From contig NZ_CP139979.1 of NCBI RefSeq assembly GCF_034424525.1, forward strand, positions 1,302,001 through 1,366,000: DNA of 64,000 nucleotides, in the 5' to 3' direction. Both the position numbers and the translations under genes were made by a program. The notes under the pieces were generated by a model that was not told the DNA's origin, searched no databases, and saw only the letters and a program-made list of their open reading frames with translations. The DNA comes from Sphingobium yanoikuyae. GTDB lineage: Bacteria; Pseudomonadota; Alphaproteobacteria; Sphingomonadales; Sphingomonadaceae. Shown here piece after piece: positions 1 to 9,159 of this stretch (position 1 is its first letter; every line of letters begins with the position of its first letter).

Positions 1-168
1 GACATCCTCCTCCAGGGTGGAGGTCAACTGGTCGAAACTGGCGCGCTGGGCGACCGCGGCGCGCTCGCGCTGTTCCGCGCCGGACGCGAACAGCATCGTC
101 GTGCCCGACGCCAAGGTGAGCAGGACGGTGGCCCCATAGGCCCAGTTGGTGATCGTGGATAAACGCAT
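1..168 (-). CDS. N-terminus of a membrane-anchored protein, possibly a sensor (partial)
   Basis: The first 56 codons of a leftward gene that runs off the window. It begins MRLSTITNWAYGATVLLTLA, giving one N-terminal membrane segment at about residues 8-30, then a charged Glu/Arg/Gln-rich stretch that looks like the start of a helical periplasmic or sensor region. This layout is common in histidine kinases, diguanylate cyclases and chemoreceptors, but no diagnostic domain is visible, so the class is inference. A weak AGGCG precedes the ATG. The ATG is 67 bases from the stop of the next leftward gene. Confidence 0.5.
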   Translation of the reverse strand, partial: MRLSTITNWAYGATVLLTLASGTTMLFASGAEQRERAAVAQRASFDQLTSTLEEDV

Positions 169-232
169 GGTGGCGCCTAACCTAGGCCCGATAGCTTGGC
201 AATTCGTTACGCGGGCGACCTCATGACATTGC

Positions 233-1405
233 CTATTTTGCGGCGAGCGCGCTCAGCCGGTCGAGATCGAGCGCGTTCACTGCGGCTTTGAGTTCCCCGA
301 TATCGGCGACGGTGCCCTCCGCCTCGACCATGAAGCGGTCGGCCAGCGTGGTGGCATATTTGCCGTGACGGCTGTCCTTGTCCCATTCCTCGGTGACGAT
401 GCGGCCGTCGATCGTCTGGGTGCGCTCATAGCCGCTGGCGGTCTGGCGGTTCGACTGGACGTTGAGCGCCGCGCCGATCCCGGCAAAGGCGCCGGCCACC
501 GCGATGTCGTTCACCTCCAGCTCGATCTCGTCGTCGCCGGCGCGGTAGCGGGCGGAGGCATGGGCGCCGGCGGACATGCCGCTGCTTTCCATCTCGGTGC
601 GGGTGAAGCGGCCGATCTTCTCGGGCAGCAGCGCCTGCAGCACATCGGGCGCGATCGCGGCGGAGCGGCCATTCCTGGTTGCTTCCTCCATCCGCTTGGC
701 GGCCTGTTCCATCTGCCTAGTGGCGGCGTCCATCTTGTCGACGTCGATCTTGCCGATGCCCGGCACCATGATGTCGGCGCTGATATCGTCCGGCCCGGCA
801 TGGCCGCCGAACAGGCCGCTGAACGGCATGGCGAGCAGGCTGGCGAGGATGAAGAGCAGCGCGCCCGCGACCATGGTGACGATGGTGTAGGGCAACGCCT
901 TCTGCTCTGGCACCTTCATCAGGCGCGGCAGGCCGAGATAGAGGAGGTAGAGGCTGTAAAGTCCGAGCAGGCCGAGCATGGTGAGGCCGGGTATCAGCGA
1001 GAAGATGCCGGCCAGCCAGCCGGCGGTCGCCGAATAGGCGGAAATCTTGAAGGCCTTGAGCTTGTCGCGCTGGCCGCCGAAGCTGGGAGCGAGGAAGTTG
1101 ATGATGATCGCCAGCACGGCCAGGCCGATCAGCGACAGGACATAATGGGCGATCGCCATGCCGACCGCGCCGATCAGCGGCGGGCGCCAGCTGATGCCGA
1201 ACAGGCCATGGCCAAAGAGCTGTCCGCCGATCAGGGTCGCGAGCGGCGGGATCGCCGCCAGGATCATGGCATAGCCGGTATAGATGCTGCCGATGCTGGC
1301 CGGTTCGGCCTCGATCAGCGGCCATTCGTCCCTGGGCCGCAGGATGATCGCCTTGGCCCGGTCGACGATGCCGGGTGGGGTGGAAACCGGGTTGCTGTCC
1401 GACAT
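233..1405 (-). CDS. Yip1 family multispanning membrane protein
   Basis: 390 residues. A soluble N-terminus of about 40 residues carries a PRDEWPLI motif typical of bacterial Yip1-domain proteins. About five hydrophobic segments follow between residues 44 and 205, then a roughly 180-residue cytoplasmic or periplasmic tail rich in Met, Lys and Ala. Bacterial Yip1 proteins are poorly characterised inner-membrane proteins and no reaction can be assigned. The start is supported by a GGGAG ribosome site upstream of ATG. It is divergent from dnaE, sharing a 159-base promoter region. Confidence 0.75.
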   Translation of the reverse strand: MSDSNPVSTPPGIVDRAKAIILRPRDEWPLIEAEPASIGSIYTGYAMILAAIPPLATLIGGQLFGHGLFGISWRPPLIGAVGMAIAHYVLSLIGLAVLAIIINFLAPSFGGQRDKLKAFKISAYSATAGWLAGIFSLIPGLTMLGLLGLYSLYLLYLGLPRLMKVPEQKALPYTIVTMVAGALLFILASLLAMPFSGLFGGHAGPDDISADIMVPGIGKIDVDKMDAATRQMEQAAKRMEEATRNGRSAAIAPDVLQALLPEKIGRFTRTEMESSGMSAGAHASARYRAGDDEIELEVNDIAVAGAFAGIGAALNVQSNRQTASGYERTQTIDGRIVTEEWDKDSRHGKYATTLADRFMVEAEGTVADIGELKAAVNALDLDRLSALAAK

Positions 1406-1564
1406 GACCGTGCTCCCTGTTCTCTGGCCTATCCTCTGGCCCGTTCTTTGGGCGCGATAGGATCAGCAAGCGCGGTCCTTGGCAAGCGACAAGTGGTGCT
1501 TTTGTCCACAGCTTTTCGCCGGGCGGGACTGGCGCGCGGGCGCTGCCGTCGTTAGATTGCCGCG

Positions 1565-4500
1565 ATGTCTCATTCCGCCTTCGTACCGCTGCGCATCTTT
1601 TCGTCCTTCACCATGCTCGAAGGGGCGATCGACCCCAAGAAGATCGCCAAGCAGGCCAAGGCCCTGGGTTTTCCGGCGGCGGCGATCACCGACCGCAACG
1701 GCCTTTATGGGTCGATGGCCTTTTCCGATGGCTGCAAGGGCGAGGGCGTGCAGCCGATCGTCGGCGCCATGCTGGGCGTCGTGCGACCGGGCCGGCCATC
1801 CAACGCGCCGGCGGTGCATGACTGGATCGCCCTCTATGCGCAGGATGCGGGCGGCTATGACAATATCTGCGCGCTGGTGTCGATGGCGCATCTCGACCGG
1901 CCGCTGGAAGAAGTGCCGCATGTCACGCTCGACATGCTGGAGGGGCGGACCGATGGCGTGATCGCGCTGACCGCCGGCGGGGAGGGGGCGATCGCCCGCC
2001 TGTTCGCCGAGGATCAGCCCGACGCTGCGCTGGCCTATGCCGACCGGTTGCAGGCGCTGTTCCCCGATCGGCTCTATGTCGAGATTTGCCGCCGGCTGGA
2101 CCCGGTCGAGGGCAAGGCGGAGCCGCAACTGCTCGACCTGGCCTATGACCGCAATCTGCCGCTGGTCGCGACCAACCCGACCTGCTTTGCCGAGCCGGAA
2201 TTTCACGCGGCGCATGACGTGATGCTGTGCATTGCCGATGGCGCCTATGTCGAGACGCCCGACCGCCGCACCAGCTCGCCCGACGCCTGGATGAAGCCGG
2301 CGGCGGAGATGAAGCGGCTGTTCGAGGACCTGCCCGAGGCGCTGGCCAACACGCTGGTCGTTGCCCAGCGCTGCGCGGTGATGGCGCCCAAGCGCAAGCC
2401 GATCCTGCCAAGCCTTGCCGGCGATATCGAGGGTGAGGGCATCATGCTGCGCGATCAGTCGATCGCGGGGCTGGAGGCCCGGCTGGAGAAGGCGGGGATC
2501 ATCGCGGACGAGGCGCGTCAGCCCTATTTCGAACGGCTGAAGTTCGAAATGGACATCATCATCCAGATGGGGTTCCCCGGCTACTTCCTGATCGTGGCCG
2601 ACTTCATCAAATGGGCCAAGGATCATGATATTCCGGTGGGGCCGGGCCGTGGTTCGGGTGCCGGATCGCTGGTCGCCTGGGCGCTGACCATCACCGACCT
2701 AGATCCGCTGCAACTGGGCCTGCTGTTCGAGCGCTTCCTGAACCCGGAACGCGTCTCCATGCCCGACTTCGATATCGACTTCTGCGAAACGCGGCGCGGC
2801 GAGGTGATCCGCTATGTGCAGCAGAAATATGGCAGCGACCATGTCGCCCAGATCATCACCTTCGGTAAATTGAAGGCGCGCGCCGTGCTGAAGGATACCG
2901 GCCGCGTCATGCAGATGAGCTATGGCCAGGTCGATCGCCTGGCCAAGCTGGTGCCCAACCATCCGACCGATCCCTGGACGCTGGAGCGATCGCTGAACGG
3001 CGTCGCCGAGTTCAAGGCGGAATATGACAATGACAATCAGGTCAAACGCCTGATCGACTATGCGATGAAGCTGGAGGGCTTCCCGCGCCACAGCTCCACC
3101 CACGCGGCCGGCGTGGTGATCGGCGACCGGCCGCTGAGCCAGCTGGTGCCGCTCTATCGCGATCCGCGATCCGACATGCCGGTGACCCAGTTCGACATGA
3201 AGTTCGTCGAGGGTGCGGGGCTGGTGAAGTTCGACTTTCTCGGCCTCAAGACGCTGTCGGTGCTGCAAAAGGCGGTGCAACTGCTCAAGGGGCGCGGGGT
3301 CACGGTCGATCTCGACACGCTCGCCTGGGACGATGCCAAAGTCTATGAACTGCTCCAGCGCGGCGATACGGTCGGCGTGTTCCAGCTGGAATCCGAAGGC
3401 ATGCGCAAGACGCTGGCCGCGGTGCGTCCGACCAATTTCGGCGACATCATCGCACTGGTGTCGCTCTATCGTCCCGGCCCGATGGACAATATCCCGATGT
3501 TCGGGCGCCGCAAGAACGGCCAGGAAGAGATTGAATATCCGCACATCCTGCTGAAGCCGATCCTCGAAGAAACCTATGGCATCTTCGTCTATCAGGAACA
3601 GGTGATGCAGGCCGCGCAGATCCTGGCCGGCTACTCGCTTGGCGACGCCGACCTTCTGCGCCGCGCCATGGGCAAGAAGATCAAGGCGGAAATGGACGCC
3701 CAGCGCCTGCGCTTCGTAGAGGGTTGCGCCAAGAGCGACATCAAGCCGGCCAAGGCGAACGAGCTGTTCGACTTGATCGACAAGTTCGCCGGCTATGGCT
3801 TCAACAAGTCGCACGCCGCCGCTTACGCGCTGCTCGCCTATCAGACCGCCTGGCTCAAGGCCCATTATCCGGCGGAATTCTATGCCGGGTCGATGGCCTT
3901 CGATATCCATCTGACCGAAAAGCTCACCGTCTTCGTTGACGATATGCGGCGCATGGGCATGACCTGCCTGCCGCCCGACCTCAACCAGAGCGAGGCCGAC
4001 TTCACCGTCGAGGCGGTGCCGTTCGAGGGCGATGATCCGCGTCTGGGCTTTGCCGTGCGCTATGCGCTGGGCGGCCTCAAGGGCGTGGGCGAGAAGGCGA
4101 TGGAGCAGCTGGTCGCCGAGCGCGAAGCCAATGGTCCGTTCAAGCATCTGGACGATCTGGCAGACCGGATCGAGCCGCGCCTGCTCAACCGGCGGCAGCT
4201 CGAAAGCCTGGCCGCGGCCGGTGCGTTCGACACCATCCATGCCGACCGGGCCGGGGTGCATGCGGCGGCGGAAACCCTGCTGAGCGTCGCGGCAAGCGCG
4301 GCGCAGGCGCGCGAAAGCGGGCAGGGCGGCCTGTTCGGCGATGTCGAGACCGCCCATGCCGACGTTCGCATCCCGCCGCATCAGGCCTGGACCGTGTCGG
4401 ACCGGATGGCGCAGGAAAAAGAGGCGTTCGGCTTCTATTTCTCGGCCCATCCGGTCGACCGTTTCCGTCATCTGGCCGATGCGCGCGGCGCGAAAAGCTA

Positions 4501-5107
4501 TGGCGAAATCTGTTCGCAGCCGATGGGCATGCCCAATGCCGAAGGGCGGGTGATGGGCATCATGGCGGCGATGGTCGAAGATGTGCGCTGGCGCGAGACG
4601 CGGCGCGGCGCGCGCTATGCCAACGCCACCTTCTCCGACCAGAGCGGCCAGTTCCAGGCCAGCTGTTTCGACGAGGATGCCTGCAAGCAGATCGAGGAAC
4701 TGGCGCGCGAGGGCGATTGCGCGCTGCTGCATGTCGAGCTGGATCGCCTGCCGGGCGAGGAAACGCCGCGCGTCACCGTGCGCCGGATGGAGCCGTTCCG
4801 CGAGATCGCCAACGTGTCGCGGATGGAACTGGTGCTGGACATCGAGATGGTCGAGGCCGTCGCCAAGCTGGCGGCGATCCTGTCCGGCAGCCGGGGCGGG
4901 CGGTGTGAGGTGTTCGTGCGGGCGCCGATCGGCGATGGCAAGGCGGCCCGTGTCTTCCTGGGCGACGACTTCACGCTGGGCGCTGATCAGGTCGACGCGA
5001 TCAGTGGCATCGCCGGGCTAACCGTCCACAATCTGGCGCGGATGGAGGCGAAGTCGGACGGCTATCGCACCCGCCATCGCCGATCGGCCATGCGGCTGGT
5101 CGGCTGA
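1565..5107 (+). CDS. dnaE: DNA polymerase III alpha subunit
   Basis: 1180 residues, the usual DnaE1 size. Order of domains: N-terminal PHP (about 1-200), polymerase palm, thumb and fingers, helix-hairpin-helix region, OB fold (about 990-1090) and tail. Polymerase acidic residues are visible in PDFDIDF (D401, D403) and KFDFLGL (D557). The internal beta-clamp motif is QGGLF near residue 920. It is the catalytic subunit of the replicative polymerase. The PHP motif that reads HLRVHS in E. coli is PLRIFS here, so both early metal-ligand histidines are gone. No strong ribosome site is visible before the ATG. The gene is followed after 33 bases by an unrelated-looking three-gene unit. Confidence 0.97.
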   Translation: MSHSAFVPLRIFSSFTMLEGAIDPKKIAKQAKALGFPAAAITDRNGLYGSMAFSDGCKGEGVQPIVGAMLGVVRPGRPSNAPAVHDWIALYAQDAGGYDNICALVSMAHLDRPLEEVPHVTLDMLEGRTDGVIALTAGGEGAIARLFAEDQPDAALAYADRLQALFPDRLYVEICRRLDPVEGKAEPQLLDLAYDRNLPLVATNPTCFAEPEFHAAHDVMLCIADGAYVETPDRRTSSPDAWMKPAAEMKRLFEDLPEALANTLVVAQRCAVMAPKRKPILPSLAGDIEGEGIMLRDQSIAGLEARLEKAGIIADEARQPYFERLKFEMDIIIQMGFPGYFLIVADFIKWAKDHDIPVGPGRGSGAGSLVAWALTITDLDPLQLGLLFERFLNPERVSMPDFDIDFCETRRGEVIRYVQQKYGSDHVAQIITFGKLKARAVLKDTGRVMQMSYGQVDRLAKLVPNHPTDPWTLERSLNGVAEFKAEYDNDNQVKRLIDYAMKLEGFPRHSSTHAAGVVIGDRPLSQLVPLYRDPRSDMPVTQFDMKFVEGAGLVKFDFLGLKTLSVLQKAVQLLKGRGVTVDLDTLAWDDAKVYELLQRGDTVGVFQLESEGMRKTLAAVRPTNFGDIIALVSLYRPGPMDNIPMFGRRKNGQEEIEYPHILLKPILEETYGIFVYQEQVMQAAQILAGYSLGDADLLRRAMGKKIKAEMDAQRLRFVEGCAKSDIKPAKANELFDLIDKFAGYGFNKSHAAAYALLAYQTAWLKAHYPAEFYAGSMAFDIHLTEKLTVFVDDMRRMGMTCLPPDLNQSEADFTVEAVPFEGDDPRLGFAVRYALGGLKGVGEKAMEQLVAEREANGPFKHLDDLADRIEPRLLNRRQLESLAAAGAFDTIHADRAGVHAAAETLLSVAASAAQARESGQGGLFGDVETAHADVRIPPHQAWTVSDRMAQEKEAFGFYFSAHPVDRFRHLADARGAKSYGEICSQPMGMPNAEGRVMGIMAAMVEDVRWRETRRGARYANATFSDQSGQFQASCFDEDACKQIEELAREGDCALLHVELDRLPGEETPRVTVRRMEPFREIANVSRMELVLDIEMVEAVAKLAAILSGSRGGRCEVFVRAPIGDGKAARVFLGDDFTLGADQVDAISGIAGLTVHNLARMEAKSDGYRTRHRRSAMRLVG

Positions 5108-5140
5108 CCGCGCCCATTTTCCCAGTCCGAGGAGAAATCT

Positions 5141-5551
5141 GTGTCCGAAGCGACCCTGGCCCTGGTCCATGCCTATTATGATGCCTTCAACCGGCAGGAT
5201 GCCGAGGGGATGCTGGCGCTGCTGGCCGACGATGTGCGGCACGAGCCGAGCCAGGGCGCGGCCCGCATCGGCAAGGCGGCGTTCGCCGATTTCCTGTCTC
5301 ATATGAACCTTTGCTATGCCGAGACGGTGATCGATCCGATCGTGCTGGCCAATGCGGAGGGGACGCGGGCGGCGGCCGAGTTCATGCTGGACGGCCGCTA
5401 TCTGGTGACCGACGAAGGGCTGCCGCCTGCCGCCGGCCAGACCTATCATCTGCGCGTCGGCGCCTTCTTCGACATCGTCGAGGGGCAGATCACGCGCATT
5501 TCCAACCATTATAATCTGGCGGACTGGATCGCGCAGGTCGAAGGGCGCTAA
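5141..5551 (+). CDS. NTF2-like (SnoaL / ketosteroid-isomerase-related) protein
   Basis: 136 residues, GTG start preceded by GAGGAGAAAT. The sequence opens with the family pattern HAYYDAFNRQDAEGMLALL, followed by a cone-shaped alpha/beta fold of NTF2 type. Members of this family are small-molecule isomerases, hydrolases or binding proteins, and the substrate here is unknown. It is the first gene of a unit with a nitrilase-superfamily amidohydrolase and a GNAT acetyltransferase (41-base gap, then a 4-base overlap). Recurrent neighbours of this kind suggest the three act on one metabolite, but that is inference. Confidence 0.8.
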   Translation: MSEATLALVHAYYDAFNRQDAEGMLALLADDVRHEPSQGAARIGKAAFADFLSHMNLCYAETVIDPIVLANAEGTRAAAEFMLDGRYLVTDEGLPPAAGQTYHLRVGAFFDIVEGQITRISNHYNLADWIAQVEGR

Positions 5552-5592
5552 AGCCGCCGCCTGCCCCGTCGCCGTTCCATCCCGAGGTATCC

Positions 5593-6567
5593 TTGACCCA
5601 CATCCGCGTTGCCGCCGCCCAATATCCGATCGAGCAGGTGCAGAGCTTCGCCGCCTGGCAGGAAAAGCTGACCCGCTGGGTGGAGGAAGCCGCCGCGCTG
5701 GGCGCGACCCTGGCGATCTTTCCCGAATATGCGGCGATGGAGCTGGCCGGGATCGATCCCGAGCGGGCGGCCGACCTGACCGCCTCGCTCGACCTGGTGA
5801 TGCAGTTTGGCGAGGCCTATGACCGCGTCCATGCCGAGCTTGCGGCGCGGCTCGACATCATGATCCTGGCGGGTAGCCGGCCGGTAAGGGAAAGCGACGG
5901 CCGGATCGTCAACCGCGCGCGTCTCTTCTGTCCCGACGGCACCACCGGTCATCAGGACAAGATCATGATGACCCGGTTCGAGCGCGAGCGCTGGGGCATC
6001 AGTGGCGGCGACAGCATCAACCTCATCCACACGCCGATCGGGCCGGTCGGCATCTCGATCTGCTATGACGTCGAATTTCCGATGATCGCGCGGGCGCAGG
6101 CGGAGGCGGGCGCCAAGCTGATCCTGACGCCATCGGCCACCGACACGATGCAGGGCTATTGGCGGGTGCGGATCGGCGCGCAGGCCCGGGCGATGGAAAA
6201 TCAATGCTTCGTCGTTCAGTCGCCCAGCGTCGGCATGGCCCCCTGGCTGCCCTGCATGGACGAGAATTTCGGCGCAGCCGGTGCCTTCGGCCCGCCCGAT
6301 GGCGCGATGCCTGATGATGGCGTGATCGCGCTGGGGCAGGCGAACGGCCCGGCCTGGGTGGTGGCGGACATCGACCTGGCCATGGTCGACCAGTTGCGTG
6401 CGGATGGCACGGTGCTGCCCTTCCGCCACTGGCCCGAACAGCATGTGCCCTTCCACATCATCCAGAATGGCGCGGGATCGGACGTGATCGCGCAGATGGC
6501 CAGCGATGCCGCGCGCGACGATGCGCCGGCCGCGCCGCAAATCGAAGATCAGGAGATTGCAGAATGA
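5593..6567 (+). CDS. Carbon-nitrogen hydrolase (nitrilase superfamily)
   Basis: 324 residues, TTG start. The Glu-Lys-Cys catalytic triad is complete: E45 in FPEYAAM, K123 in HQDKIMM, and C157 in ISICYDVEFP. The enzyme should hydrolyse a C-N bond of an amide or nitrile in the cytoplasm. The substrate cannot be read from sequence. Its overall form resembles the hydrolase half of YhcX-type proteins, in which a GNAT domain is fused to a nitrilase domain. Here the acetyltransferase is a separate gene that starts inside the last codons (ATGA overlap), so the two are almost certainly co-translated. Confidence 0.88.
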   Translation: MTHIRVAAAQYPIEQVQSFAAWQEKLTRWVEEAAALGATLAIFPEYAAMELAGIDPERAADLTASLDLVMQFGEAYDRVHAELAARLDIMILAGSRPVRESDGRIVNRARLFCPDGTTGHQDKIMMTRFERERWGISGGDSINLIHTPIGPVGISICYDVEFPMIARAQAEAGAKLILTPSATDTMQGYWRVRIGAQARAMENQCFVVQSPSVGMAPWLPCMDENFGAAGAFGPPDGAMPDDGVIALGQANGPAWVVADIDLAMVDQLRADGTVLPFRHWPEQHVPFHIIQNGAGSDVIAQMASDAARDDAPAAPQIEDQEIAE

Positions 6568-7154
6568 CCGAGCCGTCGATCATCGTCGACCGCGTGACCA
6601 GCGATGCGCAGGGACTTGAGGCGCTGGCGACGCTGCGCATCCGCATCTTCCGTGAGTGGCCCTATCTCTATGAGGGCGATGCCGCGCATGAGGAGGAATA
6701 TCTCCGCGATTTCCTGGCCAGCGACAAGGCGACTTTGGTGCGGGCGCGGATCGGTGAGGAGCCGGTCGGCATCGCCACAGCCTCGCCGCTGGCCGGCCAG
6801 CCCGACAGCCTGGTCGCGCCGCTGGTGGCGGCGGGCGTCGATGTCGCGCGCAGCTTCTATTTCGGCGAGTCCGTGCTGCTGCCGGCCTATCATGGCCGCG
6901 GCATCGGCCACGTGTTCTTCGACGCGCGCGAGGCGGCAGCGCGCGACGCTGGCGCCGATTTTGCGATCTTCTGCGGCGTGGTGCGCCAGGAGAACGATCC
7001 GCGCCGTCCGGCCGACGCCCGCGACCTTGCCCCCTTCTGGCGCAAGCGCGGCTATGCGCCGGTCGAGGGCGCGCTGTGCGAGATGAGCTGGAAGGAAATC
7101 GGCGGCAGCGAAAAGGTCAGCCACCCGATGCAATTCTGGATGCGGGCGCTGTAA
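6564..7154 (+). CDS. GNAT family N-acetyltransferase
   Basis: 196 residues. The acetyl-CoA binding motif is YHGRGIGHVFFDAREAAA (motif A, R/QxxGxG). It overlaps the preceding hydrolase gene by four bases. It probably acetylates the amine produced or consumed by the neighbouring amidase, by analogy with GNAT-nitrilase fusion proteins, but the substrate is not identifiable. It is the last gene of the NTF2-like/hydrolase/GNAT unit. A 78-base gap separates it from the next rightward start. Confidence 0.85.
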   Translation: MTEPSIIVDRVTSDAQGLEALATLRIRIFREWPYLYEGDAAHEEEYLRDFLASDKATLVRARIGEEPVGIATASPLAGQPDSLVAPLVAAGVDVARSFYFGESVLLPAYHGRGIGHVFFDAREAAARDAGADFAIFCGVVRQENDPRRPADARDLAPFWRKRGYAPVEGALCEMSWKEIGGSEKVSHPMQFWMRAL

Positions 7155-7232
7155 GGGGCAGGGCGGTTCCGGGGGCATGGCGGCGAAAGCTTTCCCTTGA
7201 TTTCGCGCGCGGTGGGTGGTGATGGGATATCC

Positions 7233-7478
7233 ATGATTATCTCGACCATCCCCTGGGACCAGCCTGCCACCATGATCGACCTGGATGGCAAGGCGCCGCT
7301 GATCGCGACGGTGCGCGATTGCGTCATTCATTATGGCCTGTTCAAGCCCTTCGCCAAGGAACAGGCGCGGGTGCTGCTGACCCAGCCGGTGCATCGCGAG
7401 GGGCAGAAGACCCGGACCTGGCTGCTCAATCCCGATGAAATCCAGCAACTGGCGGACAAGCTGCGCGCCGAGAGCTGA
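7233..7478 (+). CDS. Small conserved-looking hypothetical protein
   Basis: 81 residues from the ATG at 7233. An in-frame upstream TTG at 7197 would give 93, but the extra residues look non-coding in character. It begins MIISTIPWDQPATMIDL and ends in a charged helix (NPDEIQQLADKLRAES). There is no transmembrane segment or recognised domain. It is convergent with the small membrane protein whose stop lies two bases away. Function unknown. The codon usage matches its neighbours, which is the main evidence that it is real. Confidence 0.6.
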   Translation: MIISTIPWDQPATMIDLDGKAPLIATVRDCVIHYGLFKPFAKEQARVLLTQPVHREGQKTRTWLLNPDEIQQLADKLRAES

Positions 7479-7479
7479 G

Positions 7480-7656
7480 CTAGCGGCGGCGGCCGGCCTG
7501 GAGCAGGGCGTAGAAGGTCACCGCCGAAAAGCCGATCGCGCCGATCAGGCCGATGGCGGCGCCGATCCAGGCGCCGTCCATGCCGGCCAGCAGCTGGCCG
7601 GCGAGAAAGCCGATAATCGGCAATATCATCAGGAGCAGGCAGCCGAGCGCCGCCAT
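7480..7656 (-). CDS. 58-residue small membrane protein downstream of the ClC gene
   Basis: ATG at 7656, TAG at 7480. The protein begins MAALGCLLLMILPIIGFLAG and has two hydrophobic segments (about 3-22 and 27-50) ending in GRRR. It begins one base beyond the ClC stop codon, so it is very probably translated from the same message. The family is not recognised. It could be an accessory or stabilising subunit of the transporter, or simply a cotranscribed small membrane protein. Confidence 0.6.
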   Translation of the reverse strand: MAALGCLLLMILPIIGFLAGQLLAGMDGAWIGAAIGLIGAIGFSAVTFYALLQAGRRR

Positions 7657-7657
7657 G

Positions 7658-8980
7658 TCAGCGGTTCGCTTCGGCGGCCTTGGCCCGCTCCAGGAAGTTG
7701 CGGGACAGGCCGTGATAGAGGCGCTCGCGACAGAATATCTGCGCCGATGCGTCGGCGACCAGTGCGGCGCCCAGCAGCGGCAGCATGAAGCCGCGGCTGC
7801 CGGTGGTTTCCGAAATGATGATGACGGCCGTCAATGGCGCACGCACCACGCCGGTGAAATAGGCGACCATGCCGAGTAGCACGACGGCGCTTGCCGGTTC
7901 GCCGGGGAAGATCCAGCGCAGCAGATTGCCGAACCCGGCGCCGGTGGCGAGCGAGGGGGCGAAGATGCCGCCGGGAATGCCGGAGACGCTGGTGGCGAGG
8001 GTGCTGAGGAATTTGGCGGGGGCGAACCAGAGCGGCTGGTCGCCGCCCGCGATCATGGTGCGGGCCGGGGCATAGCTGGTGCCCCAGGTGAGGCCGGTGG
8101 CCACGCCAATCGCCGCCACCAACAGGCCACAGCCGCCGGCGAACAGCACCGGATGGGCCCGCATCCAGTCGGTCATGCGATTGCGCGCGGTGGCGGCATC
8201 AAGCGCCAGCCGGGCGAACAGGCCGCCGGACATGCCGCCAAGAATGCCCGCCAGCAGCGCGACCGGCACTGCCGATTGCAGCGGCAGATGGGCGGCGACC
8301 GCGCCGAAATAGACATAGTCGCCAGCGACGCCGAGGCTGACCATGCCCGAGATGATGACCGCCGTGATGACCAGCAGGGTCATGCGCTGCTCATAGGCGG
8401 AGGCCAGTTCCTCGATCGCGAAGGCAATGCCGGCGAGCGGCGTGTTGAAGGCGGCGGCGACGCCGGCCGCGCCGCCCGCGACCATGACGGACGCGCGCAG
8501 CGGCACGTTCAGCAGGGCGTGGACGCGGGCAAGGATGGCGGCGGAAATCTGGACGGTGGGGCCTTCGCGGCCGACCGATGCGCCGACTAGCAGGCCGGCG
8601 ATGGTCAGCACGACCTTCAGCAGGGCCATGCGCAGGTCAACCAGGCAGCGGCCGACCTTTTCCGGCAATTGGGTGGCGGCGATCACCTGCGGGATGCCCG
8701 ATCCGCCGGCAAAGGGCGCGACGCTGCGGGTGATCCAGGCGAGGGCGGCAAAGCCGAGCGGGGTCAGCAGCAGCGGCAGCCAGCGATTGGCGGTGGCCAG
8801 GCGATGGAAAGCCTCGGTCGCTTCGTCCGCAGCCCAGGCGAAGGCGAGCGCGGCGAGGCCCACCAGCACGGCGCCGCCGATCAGGGCGAGGCGGCGACGG
8901 AACAGCAAGGATGTCGGCCCGCTATGGCGCAGCAGCGCGCGGGCGCGGCGGCGGCTCCAGCGCTGGCCGGGGCGGCTCAT
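7658..8980 (-). CDS. ClC family chloride channel or H+/Cl- antiporter
   Basis: 440 residues from the ATG at 8980. Longer upstream starts add a non-hydrophobic Arg-rich tail unlike the family. Ion-filter motifs are present: GSGIP near residue 93, GREGP near 134 carrying the gating glutamate, and GIPGGIFAP near 340. The FNTPLAGIAFAIEEL segment keeps the inner glutamate that couples proton movement in E. coli ClC, which favours an antiporter over a pure channel. There are no C-terminal CBS domains. It likely helps with acid stress or chloride balance and is followed immediately by a 58-residue membrane protein. Confidence 0.9.
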   Translation of the reverse strand: MSRPGQRWSRRRARALLRHSGPTSLLFRRRLALIGGAVLVGLAALAFAWAADEATEAFHRLATANRWLPLLLTPLGFAALAWITRSVAPFAGGSGIPQVIAATQLPEKVGRCLVDLRMALLKVVLTIAGLLVGASVGREGPTVQISAAILARVHALLNVPLRASVMVAGGAAGVAAAFNTPLAGIAFAIEELASAYEQRMTLLVITAVIISGMVSLGVAGDYVYFGAVAAHLPLQSAVPVALLAGILGGMSGGLFARLALDAATARNRMTDWMRAHPVLFAGGCGLLVAAIGVATGLTWGTSYAPARTMIAGGDQPLWFAPAKFLSTLATSVSGIPGGIFAPSLATGAGFGNLLRWIFPGEPASAVVLLGMVAYFTGVVRAPLTAVIIISETTGSRGFMLPLLGAALVADASAQIFCRERLYHGLSRNFLERAKAAEANR

Positions 8981-9159
8981 GATGGACGTTGCGCGCCGGG
9001 GCGCGATTGACGCAGGACGCGGAAAGGGGGCGGCGCGGATGCCATGGCGCGAATATCGATCCCGGTGGGCTGGACGCGCCCTCCCTACCAGCAAAATGGG
9101 CGATGGCCAGTATTTTCCGGCTATTTGTCCATTTTGCCGATCGACAAGCGGATCGCCCC

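Noticed and set aside
2699..4732. Long leftward open frame opposite dnaE
   Set aside because: Antisense shadow of a GC-rich gene; Arg/His/Gln-rich, no domain.
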